From Candidatus Dormiibacterota bacterium (GTDB lineage Bacteria; Chloroflexota; Dormibacteria; Dormibacterales; Dormibacteraceae), in assembly GCA_003169845.1 (NCBI GenBank), contig PNAG01000016.1:62001-126000 (forward strand): a stretch of 64,000 bases of DNA, in the 5' to 3' direction. Under the pieces are notes generated by a model. The model was not told where the DNA came from. It made no database searches and was given only the letters and a program-made list of their open reading frames with translations. A program made the position numbers and the translations under genes. The stretch's first letter is position 1, and each line of letters opens with the position of its first letter. This document shows, piece after piece, positions 1 through 10,338 of the stretch.

Positions 1-2
1 TC

Positions 3-386
3 GCGGCCAGGCTGCGTGACTCGGACCGCTGCCGAGTTCTCGGGCGTGTCGACCAGCCGACCCTGGAGCTCCTCTACAAGCGCGCGACCGCGGTCATCGT
101 TCCAAGCCTGTACGAGGGTTTCGGCCTGCCGCTGCTGGAGGCCATGGCCCGCGGCAAGGTGGTCGTCGCCGCCAAAGCCTCATCCCTACCCGAGGTCGGA
201 GGGGACGCCGCCCTTTACTTCGAGAACGGCGCAGACCCGGAGCAGGTCGCCAGGGTGCTCGAGGTTGCTCTCGGCGACGAGACGCTCCGCAAGACCCTGG
301 CGAAAGCGGCGCGCGCTCGGGCTCGCCAGTACACGTGGGAACGCACGGCGGCCGGCGTGGCCGAAGTCATCCGAGAATTAATCTAG
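3..386 (+). CDS. Glycosyltransferase family 4, C-terminal fragment
   Basis: The reading frame is already open at base 3 and ends at TAG 384-386, so only about the last 127 residues are present; the N-terminal Rossmann domain lies upstream of the window. The visible part is the C-terminal nucleotide-sugar-binding half of a GT-B enzyme. It has the stretch VPSLYEGFGLPLLEAMARG, whose EGFGLPLLE is the E-x7-E motif of GT4 enzymes, then SSLPEVGGDAALYF. Enzymes of this family move a sugar from an activated donor to a lipid or glycan acceptor; donor and acceptor cannot be told from this fragment. It converges on a second GT4 gene of the same family at 573-1670. Confidence 0.85.
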   Translation, partial: AARLRDSDRCRVLGRVDQPTLELLYKRATAVIVPSLYEGFGLPLLEAMARGKVVVAAKASSLPEVGGDAALYFENGADPEQVARVLEVALGDETLRKTLAKAARARARQYTWERTAAGVAEVIRELI

Positions 387-419
387 CGAGCTGCCCATCA
401 GAACTAGTTTCGCAGGGTT

Positions 420-438
420 GGCCGGGGTCCCCCCGGCC
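420..438 (+). terminator. GC-rich hairpin after the first glycosyltransferase
   Basis: An 8-bp perfect stem (420-427 with 431-438) and a 3-nt loop lie 34 nt beyond the stop codon of the plus-strand glycosyltransferase, in the convergent gap. There is no clear T-run after it, so termination activity is inferred from position and stem strength only. Confidence 0.4.
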
Positions 439-544
439 ATGGCTTTGTCCAGGTGTCTGCCCTGCGTCGCGAGGTCTGCACTCTTCTCAATTAGGTCCCA
501 TCCATATACCGGAATGGGAGCAGGCCGGCGCGAAGCGCCCGCCG

Positions 545-576
545 ATGAGGGAAAACCATTCCGGGTTTTCCCTCAT
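545..576. repeat. Stem-loop repeat, family B, copy 1
   Basis: A 13-bp stem (545-557 with 564-576) and a 6-nt loop. The second copy at 21497-21528 shares the stem outline (ATGAGxGGGAA-type arms), the loop bases around ATTC and the flanking GCCGGCG/AAGC context. The right arm contains the TGA stop (573-575) of the adjacent minus-strand glycosyltransferase, so the repeat forms the 3' end of that gene. Confidence 0.65.
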
Positions 577-1670
577 ACCTTTCCGATCGCCCGGTCGATC
601 GCCTGCCAGGTCAGCGTCGCGGCTCTCGCCCAGCTGAACCGCGCGGCGCGCAGGATGCCGCGCCTTTTCAGGTCGGCGGCAAGGTCGGTGTCGCCCACGA
701 CCGCCTCGAGCGCCTTCCGCCAGGCGTCCGGTTGGTCCGCCGGCACGACGAGTCCGGCGCCGTCCACGACCTCGGGAAGGCTCGAGCGGTCGGACACCAC
801 CACCGGGGTGCCGCACGCCATCGCCTCGAGGGGCGGCAGGCCGAAGCCCTCGTACCAGGCCGGGTGGGCCAGGACGCGGGCCAGGTTGTAGACGGCCGGC
901 AGGTCGGCCGGGGCGAGGCCGTCGATGTGGTGCAGGCTGGGGCCCATGCGCGCCATCCGCTCGCGGATCGGTTCGTAGAGCCAACCCCACGCGCCGACCA
1001 CGACCAGGTCGGGCCGGTCGCGCATCATCGCCCACGCCTCCAGCAGCGTTTCGAGGTTCTTGCGCGGCTCGATCGTTCCGACGAAAAGGATGAACCGCTC
1101 GGGAAGCTTGAGCCGGGTGCGCGCCGCGGCCAGGTCCATTGCGCTCATCGGCGAAAAGGTCGTGGCGACCCCGTGAGGCACGACCTCGATTCGCGACCGC
1201 GGTATTCCGAAGACGTCGACGACGTCCTGGGCGGTGTTTTCCGATACGGCGATCACGATGTCCGCGCGCAGCACCGAGCGCGGCACCACGTAACGCGTGC
1301 TGAGCGGCTGGCGTCCCGGAAACCACCCCGAGTTGCGGTAGATCGCGAGGTCGTGGACCGTGATCACCGACGGACACCCGACGTCGCCCAGCGGAAGCAC
1401 GCCGGCCGGGCCAAAGTAGGCGTCGGGTTTGAGCTGCCGGATGCGGGCAGGCCACTGGAGGTGGCGTCCGATGAGCCGCGTGCGAGGGAGCGGGCGGTAC
1501 GCGGCGTGCGGTACGTGGACGAAAGCGCCCGGAGGGCCGAACACGGTCAGGCGGCAGTCGGGCCGGTCCACGTGCATCGCGTGCAGGATCTGCGTCGTGT
1601 AGACGCCGACACCGGCGCGCGGCCGCTCGAGCCCAGACCCGTCGACGACAACCTCGAGCCCGAAGGTCAC
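573..1670 (-). CDS. Glycosyltransferase family 4 (GT-B fold)
   Basis: A 365-residue predicted cytoplasmic or membrane-peripheral GT4 enzyme that transfers a sugar from a nucleotide donor to a glycan or lipid acceptor. It has the N-terminal GxGVYTTQ glycine loop, the mid-protein FVGTIEPRKNLETLLEA segment typical of mannosyl/rhamnosyl-like GT4 proteins, and the donor-site EGFGLPPLEAMACGTPVV (E-x7-E). I place the start at GTG 1668-1670, because this gives a 4-bp GTGA overlap with the murA stop, the junction type used throughout this window; the upstream open frame reads as Arg-rich non-homologous sequence. It is the last gene of the atp-murA run. The stop codon lies inside a palindromic repeat. 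Confidence 0.85.
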   Translation of the reverse strand: MTFGLEVVVDGSGLERPRAGVGVYTTQILHAMHVDRPDCRLTVFGPPGAFVHVPHAAYRPLPRTRLIGRHLQWPARIRQLKPDAYFGPAGVLPLGDVGCPSVITVHDLAIYRNSGWFPGRQPLSTRYVVPRSVLRADIVIAVSENTAQDVVDVFGIPRSRIEVVPHGVATTFSPMSAMDLAAARTRLKLPERFILFVGTIEPRKNLETLLEAWAMMRDRPDLVVVGAWGWLYEPIRERMARMGPSLHHIDGLAPADLPAVYNLARVLAHPAWYEGFGLPPLEAMACGTPVVVSDRSSLPEVVDGAGLVVPADQPDAWRKALEAVVGDTDLAADLKRRGILRAARFSWARAATLTWQAIDRAIGKV

Positions 1671-2977
1671 TCGTAAGTATTGCCGGAGGGCCCTGACTCC
1701 TGTTCGACGGTGACCGATTCGATTTGCGCGCCGACCGACGCGAGCTTCCCCGCCATGTCCTCGTAGCCGCGCTCGACATGCCATGAGTTGCGAAGCAGGC
1801 TCTCGCCCTCGGCGCACATCGCCGCGATCACGAGCGCGGCGCCGGAACGGATGTCAGGGATCGTGACGTCGGTGCCGCGTAGCCTGCAAGGGCCGTGGAC
1901 CACGGCGTGCAGCCGTCCCTCGACGGTGATCCCCGCGCCCATCTTGGCCAGCTGAGCCACGTGCTGGAAACGATTCTCGTGCACGTACTCAGAGATCACG
2001 GTCTTGCCGTCGGCCTGGGTCATCAGCGCCATGTACTGCGCCTGCAGGTCGGTGGGAAATCCGGGAAATGTCCACGTGGACATGTCGTTGGGCCTCAGCC
2101 GCGACTTCGGCTGGCGCCCGACGCGGAACCACCCTTCGCCCACCTCGACGCGAGCCCCCGCCTGCTCGAGCTTGAGCAGGACCAGGTTGAGATCCTCGGG
2201 CCGGCTGCAGTCAAGCCGGAGCTCGCCGCCGGTGGCGGCCACCGCCAGCGCGTACGTGCCCGCCTCGAGGTAATCGGAGATGACGGTGTGCTCGGCGCCG
2301 CCGAGCTCCCCCACTCCGTCGACCACAAGCCGCTCCGAACCGATTCCCTCGATCCGCGCGCCCATCTTCACGAGCAGCAGGCAGAGGTCCTGGACGTGTG
2401 GCTCACGAGCGGCGTTGAAGATCTCTGTGCGTCCCTCGGCAAGCACGGCAGCCAGCAGGATGTTCTCGGTGCCCGTGACTGTGGGCAGGTCGAAGACGAT
2501 CCGCTTGCCCCGCAGGCGCTCGGCCTCGGCGATGATCTCCGTGTCGGTCTCGACCACGTGCGCGCCCATCTGACGCAAGCCTCGGAGGTGCTGCTCCACG
2601 CGCCGCGCACCTATGTCGTCGCCTCCCGGCCGCGGCAGTCGCGCATGTCCGAACCGCCCGAGCAAAGCGCCGAGCAGCACGATCGTCGCCCGCATCCGGC
2701 GGCCGAGATCGGCGGGCACCTCGCTCGCCTGCGCGCCGGCCATGTCGAGGCTCACGTTGCCCTCGCCCTGGCTCGTGCCACCGAGGGCGGTCAGAATCTC
2801 AGCCATCACCAAGGTGTCGCTCACCTTGGGGACGTTGTTCAGCCTGATCGTCTCCCTGGTCAGCAGAGCCGCGGCCATCTCGGGAAGGGCGGCGTTCTTC
2901 GAGCCGCTGATGCAGATGTTGCCGGCCAGCTGAGCTCCGCCCGTGATCCGCAGCGCGCGCTGCTGCTCGCCGCCCAA
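1667..2977 (-). CDS. murA: UDP-N-acetylglucosamine 1-carboxyvinyltransferase, Cys-to-Asp variant
   Basis: Catalyses the first committed step of peptidoglycan synthesis, moving enolpyruvate from PEP to UDP-GlcNAc in the cytoplasm. The 436 residues match the family length. The N-terminal SGSKNAALP motif and the repeated EPSP-synthase-like domains are visible. The loop that normally reads PGGCxIGARP is PRPGGDDIGARRV here, so the catalytic cysteine (E. coli Cys115) is Asp120. The same natural exchange in mycobacterial and chlamydial MurA keeps activity but prevents fosfomycin alkylation (established), so intrinsic fosfomycin resistance is inferred. It lies 10 nt downstream of atpC, and its stop overlaps the start of the next glycosyltransferase. 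Confidence 0.97.
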   Translation of the reverse strand: MGGEQQRALRITGGAQLAGNICISGSKNAALPEMAAALLTRETIRLNNVPKVSDTLVMAEILTALGGTSQGEGNVSLDMAGAQASEVPADLGRRMRATIVLLGALLGRFGHARLPRPGGDDIGARRVEQHLRGLRQMGAHVVETDTEIIAEAERLRGKRIVFDLPTVTGTENILLAAVLAEGRTEIFNAAREPHVQDLCLLLVKMGARIEGIGSERLVVDGVGELGGAEHTVISDYLEAGTYALAVAATGGELRLDCSRPEDLNLVLLKLEQAGARVEVGEGWFRVGRQPKSRLRPNDMSTWTFPGFPTDLQAQYMALMTQADGKTVISEYVHENRFQHVAQLAKMGAGITVEGRLHAVVHGPCRLRGTDVTIPDIRSGAALVIAAMCAEGESLLRNSWHVERGYEDMAGKLASVGAQIESVTVEQESGPSGNTYE

Positions 2978-2987
2978 TGGCGGGAAC

Positions 2988-3398
2988 CTAGCCGCGGCGC
3001 ATGCGCGCCAGGCGCAGCCGCGCTTCGGCCATGGCCAGGGCGTTCTGGAACTCAGTCTCTTCGGCCGTGGTGAGCGTTCCGGCCAATCTCTCCTGCGCGC
3101 GGCGGCGCGCTTCCTCGGCGCGCTCGATCGAGATCTCGTCGGCGTGCTCGGCCACGTCGGCGAGCACCGTCACGCGGTCCGGGAGAACCTCCAGGAAGCC
3201 CCCTCCGACGAAGAGCACCTGCTCGGGGCCGCCGAAGACCTCCTGGATTCTCAACGGCCCGGGCTTGAGGATCGTCATCAGCGGCGCGTGGCGCGCGAGG
3301 ACGCCGAGCTCTCCGTCTGCCCCGTTGGCGATGATGAACTCGACTTCGCCCTCGAACAGGCTTCGCTCGACGCTCACCACTCGCAATGGGTACTTCAC
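2988..3398 (-). CDS. atpC: F1F0 ATP synthase epsilon subunit
   Basis: A 136-residue central-stalk subunit of the F1 sector that couples c-ring rotation to the catalytic head and can inhibit ATP hydrolysis. The N-terminal beta-sandwich (VVSVERSLFEGEVEFIIANGADGELGVLARHAPL) matches the family, followed by a C-terminal two-helix region rich in Ala/Arg/Glu. The start is GTG 3396-3398, preceded by a GGGGGAGG ribosome-binding sequence that is itself part of a short C-run/G-run palindrome. It is the last gene of the ATP synthase operon, separated from atpD by 107 nt that hold a stem-loop repeat. Confidence 0.95.
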   Translation of the reverse strand: MKYPLRVVSVERSLFEGEVEFIIANGADGELGVLARHAPLMTILKPGPLRIQEVFGGPEQVLFVGGGFLEVLPDRVTVLADVAEHADEISIERAEEARRRAQERLAGTLTTAEETEFQNALAMAEARLRLARMRRG

Positions 3399-3440
3399 TT
3401 CGCCTCCCCCGCGAGGGGGAGGTCGGCGCGCTCTAGAGGG

Positions 3441-3467
3441 CCCCGCGAAGTCGAAGACTTCGTGGGG
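3441..3467. repeat. Stem-loop repeat, family A, short copy
   Basis: Twelve-base arms (3441-3452 with 3456-3467, one G-T pair) and a GAA loop. The arms CCCCGCGAAGTC and GACTTCGTGGGG match the other members at 13450, 40406, 41275 and 61510, but the inner loop region is missing. It lies 39 nt downstream of the atpD stop, between atpD and atpC. Confidence 0.6.
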
Positions 3468-3505
3468 TTTAGCGCCGGGTGGGGGGACGTTGAGGAGATC
3501 TTCAT

Positions 3506-5835
<2,330 letters not shown>

Positions 5836-7689
5836 TTAGTTCGCCTTTGGCTTTCTAGGCTTCGGTTTTGGTTTCGATTCGGTGTCCTCTTCGTCGCTGC
5901 GCGGGCCTTCACCGCTGAGCGGGGCCGGCCCGGCTGCCGGCGCCGGTTTGGCGGGCGAGTCGGCTACCGCGGCTCGGATCTGGTTGAGCTGAGACGGACG
6001 CGCCTCGGCTTTCTCGGCTTTCTCGGCTTTCTCGGGCGCTTGAGCCATTTCTGCCGTTGCTGCCGCCTGGCCCTTCGTTTCGGCTCCGGACGCTTTTGCG
6101 GGCTTGGGTCCACCCTCACCCTGCCCTCCCCCTGAAGGGGGAGGGGCTGTCTGCTGCTTGCCTTCAGCCGGTTTGTCGGCTTCGACTCCGAACTGGTGGT
6201 TGAAGGTCGATATCGCGGCTTTCAGGCGTTCGAACAGCTTGTCATCGAGCGCCTTTTGCTTCTCGATCTCGGCGAGCAAATCCGGCTCCTCGCTCTTGAG
6301 AAACCGGACGAAGCCGGCCTCCCACTCTCGGACCCGGGCCACCGGGACCTTGTCCAGGAAGCCCTGCGTGCCGGCATATAGCACCGATACCTGCTCGGCC
6401 AGCGGCACCGGTTGATACTTGTCCTGCTTCAGCAGCTCGGTCAGGCGCGCACCGCGCTCGAGCTGGTTTCGGGTCGCCGTGTCGAGGTCGGAGGCGAACT
6501 GGGCGAAGGCCGCCAGCTCGCGGTACTGCGCAAGGTCCAGGCGCAGCTGGCCGCTCACCTGCCGCATCGCTTTGGTCTGGGCGTCGCCACCGACGCGAGA
6601 GACGCTGATGCCAACGTTGAGCGCGGGGCGCTGGCCGGCGTTGAACAGGTCAGCCTGCAGGTAGATCTGCCCGTCGGTGATGGAGATGACGTTCGTCGGG
6701 ATGAAGGCCGACACGTCGTTCGCCTGCGTCTCGATGACAGGGAGCGCGGTCAGTGAACCGCCGCCGTGAGCCGGACTCATCTTCGCCGCACGCTCGAGCA
6801 GCCTGGAGTGCAGGTAGAACACGTCGCCGGGGTATGCCTCGCGGCCGGGCGGCCGCCGGAGGTTCAGTGACAGCTCGCGATAAGCCCACGCCTGCTTGGT
6901 CAGATCGTCGTAGCAGCACAGGACCTCTTTGCCCTGCTCCATGAAGTACTCGCCCATCGCGCAGCCCGCGTAGGGTGCGATGAAGTTGAGCGACGCGGCA
7001 TCGGATGCGGTGGCGGCGACGATGATCGTGTAGTCCATGGCGCCGTTCTCTTCGAGCGTCGCCGCGACCCGAGCAATCGAGGCCGCGTTCTGCCCGATCG
7101 CGACGTAAATGCAGATGAGGTCTTTTCCCTTCTGGTTGATGATCGTGTCGAGCAGGACGGTCGTCTTTCCAGTGAAGCGGTCGCCGATGATCAGCTCGCG
7201 TTGACCGCGGCCGATCGGGATCATCGCGTCAATCGCCTTGATGCCCGTCTGGACGGGACTGTCCACGCGCTTGCGCGTGATGACTCCGGGAGCGATCTTC
7301 TCGATCGGCAGCGTCTTGGTGGTCTTGACCGGCCCCTTACCGTCCAGCGGTTGTCCGAGCGGGTTGACCACGCGGCCGATCAACGCTTCGCCGACAGGCA
7401 CTTCGAGCAGGCGACCGGTCGTTCGCACCTCGTCTCCCTCGTGGAGATGACCGTAATCTCCAAGGATCACGGCGCGGACCTGGTCCTCCTCGAGGTTCAA
7501 CGCCATGCCGTATGTCTCGTGGGGAAACTCGAGCAGCTCGCCTGCCATCGCATTCTGAAGGCCGTAGATCTGCGCGATGCCGTCACTGGTCGCGACGATC
7601 CGTCCCACGTCCGCCGACACAAGGCTGGCTTCGAAGTGCTTGAGCCGTTCCTTGATGACTTCGGAGATCTCTTTCGTGCTGATTCCCAC
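5836..7689 (-). CDS. atpA: F1F0 ATP synthase alpha subunit with long low-complexity C-terminal tail
   Basis: A 617-residue non-catalytic nucleotide-binding subunit of F1. The core (residues 1 to about 500) is canonical in length and order, with Walker [10 protein letters not shown] (usual GDRQTGKT, so Gln is Phe), [25 protein letters not shown] and [19 protein letters not shown] (arginine-finger region) segments. About 117 extra residues follow, rich in Ala, Pro, Lys and Glu, with a triple EKA repeat encoded by 9-nt units near 6008-6037 and a segment [14 protein letters not shown] encoded by an in-frame palindromic repeat at 6113-6146. The family is normally about 505-515 residues. GTG start at 7689, 14 nt after atpH. 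The core call is certain; what the tail does is unknown. Confidence 0.97.
   Translation of the reverse strand: MGISTKEISEVIKERLKHFEASLVSADVGRIVATSDGIAQIYGLQNAMAGELLEFPHETYGMALNLEEDQVRAVILGDYGHLHEGDEVRTTGRLLEVPVGEALIGRVVNPLGQPLDGKGPVKTTKTLPIEKIAPGVITRKRVDSPVQTGIKAIDAMIPIGRGQRELIIGDRFTGKTTVLLDTIINQKGKDLICIYVAIGQNAASIARVAATLEENGAMDYTIIVAATASDAASLNFIAPYAGCAMGEYFMEQGKEVLCCYDDLTKQAWAYRELSLNLRRPPGREAYPGDVFYLHSRLLERAAKMSPAHGGGSLTALPVIETQANDVSAFIPTNVISITDGQIYLQADLFNAGQRPALNVGISVSRVGGDAQTKAMRQVSGQLRLDLAQYRELAAFAQFASDLDTATRNQLERGARLTELLKQDKYQPVPLAEQVSVLYAGTQGFLDKVPVARVREWEAGFVRFLKSEEPDLLAEIEKQKALDDKLFERLKAAISTFNHQFGVEADKPAEGKQQTAPPPSGGGQGEGGPKPAKASGAETKGQAAATAEMAQAPEKAEKAEKAEARPSQLNQIRAAVADSPAKPAPAAGPAPLSGEGPRSDEEDTESKPKPKPRKPKAN
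6113..6146. repeat. Family C palindromic segment inside atpA
   Basis: CCCTCACCCTG followed by a C-run/G-run palindrome. The same layout occurs at 18764-18806 (CCCTCACCCTGGGCCC, then CTCCCC/GGGGAG) and, partly, at 22353-22437. Here it is read in frame as part of the AtpA tail. Confidence 0.5.
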
Positions 7690-7703
7690 TTCTTCGGTAA
7701 CTC

Positions 7704-8234
7704 CTATGAGGCCGCGAGACGGCGGCGCAATTGCTGCAATCGAGTGGAGACGCTGGCGTCGACGAGGCGATCGCCGTACTGAAGCTTCAGGCCGCCGAGG
7801 ATCCGGGGATCGACCACAACCTGCATGCGGATCTCCTTGCCGAGGCGCTTCGAGAGCTCCTCCTCGACCCGATCGCGATCCGTGGCGGTGAGCTCAACCG
7901 CAGTCGTGACGGTCGCGCGCACGCGGCCGGCCGCCACGTCGGCGAGCCGCTGAAACTCACCTTCGATCTCGGCCGCGTCTTCGACGCGGTTCGACTCGAT
8001 GAGGAGCTTCGCGAGATTGGTCGTTTCGGGGTCCAGCACGTGCGGCGCGTCCGAGATGAGCGCCATCCGCTTGTCTACCGGGATGGTCGGGTTGGTCAGC
8101 ACCGCGGCTATCTCAGGGTCTGACAGGAGGATACGCACGGCGTTGACGCGCGTCGCCCATTCCTCCACCTTGCCTTCCTCTTCGGCGAGCTGGAAGACCG
8201 CTTTCGCGTAGCGCCTACCTGCTGCCGTTGCCAC
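7704..8234 (-). CDS. atpH: F1F0 ATP synthase delta subunit
   Basis: A 176-residue peripheral-stalk subunit that ties F1 to the b dimer. The N-terminal [14 protein letters not shown] and the C-terminal [23 protein letters not shown] motif are diagnostic of OSCP/delta. I chose GTG 8232-8234 because GGAGG lies about 7 nt upstream; a longer frame from 8255 exists but lacks this. The gene overlaps the end of atpF by 20 nt. Confidence 0.95.
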   Translation of the reverse strand: MATAAGRRYAKAVFQLAEEEGKVEEWATRVNAVRILLSDPEIAAVLTNPTIPVDKRMALISDAPHVLDPETTNLAKLLIESNRVEDAAEIEGEFQRLADVAAGRVRATVTTAVELTATDRDRVEEELSKRLGKEIRMQVVVDPRILGGLKLQYGDRLVDASVSTRLQQLRRRLAAS

Positions 8235-8736
8235 TTGCGACCTCCGCAATCGCACGGTCGATCAGCTGCCGATGTTTGCTGTCGTCCAGCGTCTCGCCGA
8301 TGACCTTCTCCGTGGCCGCCACGACCAGGTTCGCAACCTCGCTGCGCACCGACTGAATTGCCCGCTCGCGCTCCGCCTCGATTTCCTTACGAGCTGCTTC
8401 GACGGTTCGTTTCGACTCCTCTTCAGCCTTTTGCTTGATCTCCTGTCGTAGCTGCTCGGCAGACTTGGTGGCCGCATCGATGAGGACCTGTGCCGTCTTG
8501 CGGGCCTCGTCCAGCTGGGCCTCAGCCTGCTTGAGATGCGCTTCGGCGTTCGCCTGCGCCTCCTCGGCCTCTTTCAGCTGCTCAGCGATGGCGCGGCGCC
8601 GCGTCTCAGCCACCTTCACGACCTCGGGATACACGTAGCGGGACAGGATGGCGAGCATCGCCAGGAACGCGATCAGCTCGACGATCACAGTTCCGTCGAT
8701 GGTGACAACGCCGGCGGTTCCCGCCAGAAAGATCAT
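8215..8736 (-). CDS. atpF: F1F0 ATP synthase subunit b
   Basis: A 173-residue membrane-anchored peripheral stalk. One N-terminal membrane segment (VIVELIAFLAMLAILSRYVYP) is followed by a long, highly charged Ala/Glu/Lys/Arg helix (about residues 40-140) expected to form the parallel coiled coil. The ATG 8734-8736 start overlaps the atpE stop as TAATG. Open sequence upstream of this ATG overlaps atpE and is not homologous. Confidence 0.95.
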   Translation of the reverse strand: MIFLAGTAGVVTIDGTVIVELIAFLAMLAILSRYVYPEVVKVAETRRRAIAEQLKEAEEAQANAEAHLKQAEAQLDEARKTAQVLIDAATKSAEQLRQEIKQKAEEESKRTVEAARKEIEAERERAIQSVRSEVANLVVAATEKVIGETLDDSKHRQLIDRAIAEVASGNGSR

Positions 8737-8981
8737 TAGTGGACCTGGGAGAGCAGGACGAAACCTAGTCCGAAGGTGACGAAGTACATGCCTTCGACCA
8801 GACCGATCACCGCGAAGAGCCATGGCAGCATGCGGCCTTGCGCCTCCGGCTGACGCGCGATGCCGCCGAGGAACGCGTTGCCGGCGACAGCGTCACCGAT
8901 ACACGCTCCGATGGCGGCGCCTCCTAGCGCGATGCCGAACCCGAGGAGCGCCGCGGCAAGTCCGATTCCGTGGTCAGTCAC
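8736..8981 (-). CDS. atpE: F1F0 ATP synthase subunit c, proton type
   Basis: An 81-residue, two-helix proteolipid; several copies form the rotor ring. Helix 1 has the Gly-rich GFGIALGGAAIGACIG pattern, then the polar loop ARQPEAQGRM, then helix 2 with the ion-carrying Glu in GLVEGMYFVTFGLG. The Gln and Ser ligands typical of sodium-type rings are not seen, so proton coupling is inferred. The start is GTG 8979-8981 with a strong AGGAGGAA site just upstream; a longer frame upstream overlaps atpB and is not homologous. Confidence 0.96.
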   Translation of the reverse strand: MTDHGIGLAAALLGFGIALGGAAIGACIGDAVAGNAFLGGIARQPEAQGRMLPWLFAVIGLVEGMYFVTFGLGFVLLSQVH

Positions 8982-8992
8982 TGAACTTCCTC

Positions 8993-9781
8993 CTAGTGAT
9001 GTTGTTGTTGATGTTCTAGACCCTCGCGGGCAGCGGCGAAATACACGACCGTCAGCAACATGAAGATGAACGCCTGGATGAAACCGATGAAGAGGACGTC
9101 GAAAGCCTTCCAAACGATCAGCAGGATGGTGCCCACGATCGTTCCGCCAACTGTACCGACGACCGGCAGCGACAGCGTTGCAAAGCCGACGATCAGGCCG
9201 ATGATCGCGGCGCCGGCAAAGATGTTCCCGAAGAGCCGCATAGCAAGCGTCACCGGCTTGGTCAACTCTTCAAGAATGTTGAGAGGCGTGAAGAAGACGC
9301 GCGCGGGCCAAGGCAGCTCAAACGGCTTGGTGAACCGTCGTAGATAGCCGGCGAACCCAAGCACGCGGATGCTGTACCACTGCACGACCACGATCACGAC
9401 GAGCGCCATCGCCAGCGTTTGGTTGAGATCGGCATTCGCGCCGTGGAGAATCGGGACCAGGCCGAGAGGCAGGAACTCGATCCAGTTGGCAACAAGGATA
9501 AAGAGGAAGAGGGTGAGCGCCAGCGGGATGATGAAGATCGCGTCGTCCGCCACGTTCGTCCGGATGAGGTCGCGCAACGCTTCGTAGCCGAACTCGAAGA
9601 CGGCCTGGACCCTGCCAGGCTCGCCATCGCGCAACTTCGATCGCAGCCAGAACGCCACACCGAGCGTCGCGAGAATCGCGATGGCGCTCGAGATAAGGCT
9701 GTCGTAGTTGAAGGTGCAGAGGGTGCCGCAGCCCAGATCGATAGTTGGGTGCGAGCCGAGGCCCCCATCGGCTCGAATCAC
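8993..9781 (-). CDS. atpB: F1F0 ATP synthase subunit a
   Basis: A 262-residue integral membrane subunit that forms the proton half-channels against the c-ring. About five membrane helices are visible. The essential arginine lies in LAMRLFGNIFAG, and the C-terminal helix WKAFDVLFIGFIQAFIFMLLTVVYF is typical. The GTG start overlaps the stop of the preceding AtpI-like gene by 4 bp (GTGA). The His-rich C-terminus (EHQQQHH) is unremarkable. Confidence 0.96.
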   Translation of the reverse strand: MIRADGGLGSHPTIDLGCGTLCTFNYDSLISSAIAILATLGVAFWLRSKLRDGEPGRVQAVFEFGYEALRDLIRTNVADDAIFIIPLALTLFLFILVANWIEFLPLGLVPILHGANADLNQTLAMALVVIVVVQWYSIRVLGFAGYLRRFTKPFELPWPARVFFTPLNILEELTKPVTLAMRLFGNIFAGAAIIGLIVGFATLSLPVVGTVGGTIVGTILLIVWKAFDVLFIGFIQAFIFMLLTVVYFAAAREGLEHQQQHH

Positions 9782-10116
9782 GCTCGCATCCCTTGGCGCA
9801 CGCCAATCCCGACCATGACCAGCTGCGCCGCCGCGATGCCGGCGACGACCGGCCAGATCGAGCCCCCCATTATCCGAGCGGCGATCAGGCCGAGAAGAGT
9901 GAACACGGAGAGTCGAAGAAAGCTGGTGACCAGCATCGGCGCTCGCCGGTCGAGCGCGGCCTTGATGATGAAACCGTTGAGCGAGCCGACGACGAGGCCG
10001 ACACCAAGACCCGCTCCAAGGAGAAGCTGGCCCGCCAGGCCGGCGCCGACGAACAGGGCACCGGCAAGGATCAATGACGTAACCAGGGTCTCTTGCTGGA
10101 TGCTGCCCGCCTTCAC
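9778..10116 (-). CDS. AtpI-like small membrane protein of the ATP synthase operon
   Basis: A 112-residue protein with three to four hydrophobic segments and Gly-rich turns (LAGQLLLGAGLGVGLVVGSLNGFIIKAAL), in the position of atpI (UncI) between the AtpZ-like gene and atpB. AtpI family proteins are thought to help c-ring assembly or Mg2+ handling. Sequence similarity within this family is weak, so the call rests on topology and context. Coupled on both sides by GTGA overlaps. Confidence 0.7.
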   Translation of the reverse strand: MKAGSIQQETLVTSLILAGALFVGAGLAGQLLLGAGLGVGLVVGSLNGFIIKAALDRRAPMLVTSFLRLSVFTLLGLIAARIMGGSIWPVVAGIAAAQLVMVGIGVRQGMRA

Positions 10117-10325
10117 TTAGAGAGGTTCCTCACTTTCAACCACACCCCCGCCGCGCCCGCGGCGAGGCCCACAAACAGACCGATCAGAACGAAAACGGGC
10201 GCCGTGTGCAACGCGCTGTCGAGCCAGACGCCCCCAAGCAGCGGTAGAAGGATCACAGCAGCCAGATACATCCCCATTCCGGCCAGATCCGAGACCGAGG
10301 GGCCTGAATTTGAGGGGGGCGTCAT
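10113..10325 (-). CDS. AtpZ/AtpI-family small membrane protein
   Basis: A 70-residue protein with two membrane segments (MGMYLAAVILLPLLGGVWLD and APVFVLIGLFVGLAAGAAGVWLKV), the two-helix layout of AtpZ proteins that head many atp operons. ATG 10323-10325 is preceded by AAAGGGG. It is probably the first gene specific to the ATP synthase cluster; the WecA-like gene precedes it by 13 nt. Confidence 0.75.
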   Translation of the reverse strand: MTPPSNSGPSVSDLAGMGMYLAAVILLPLLGGVWLDSALHTAPVFVLIGLFVGLAAGAAGVWLKVRNLSK

Positions 10326-10338
10326 GCCCCTTTGAATT

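Noticed and set aside
1895..3073. Plus-strand open frame over murA
   Set aside because: Antisense shadow of a well-conserved gene.
8736..8981. Sodium-type c-ring
   Set aside because: The Gln/Ser ligand residues of sodium-binding c subunits are absent; the Glu in GLVEGMYF alone fits proton coupling.
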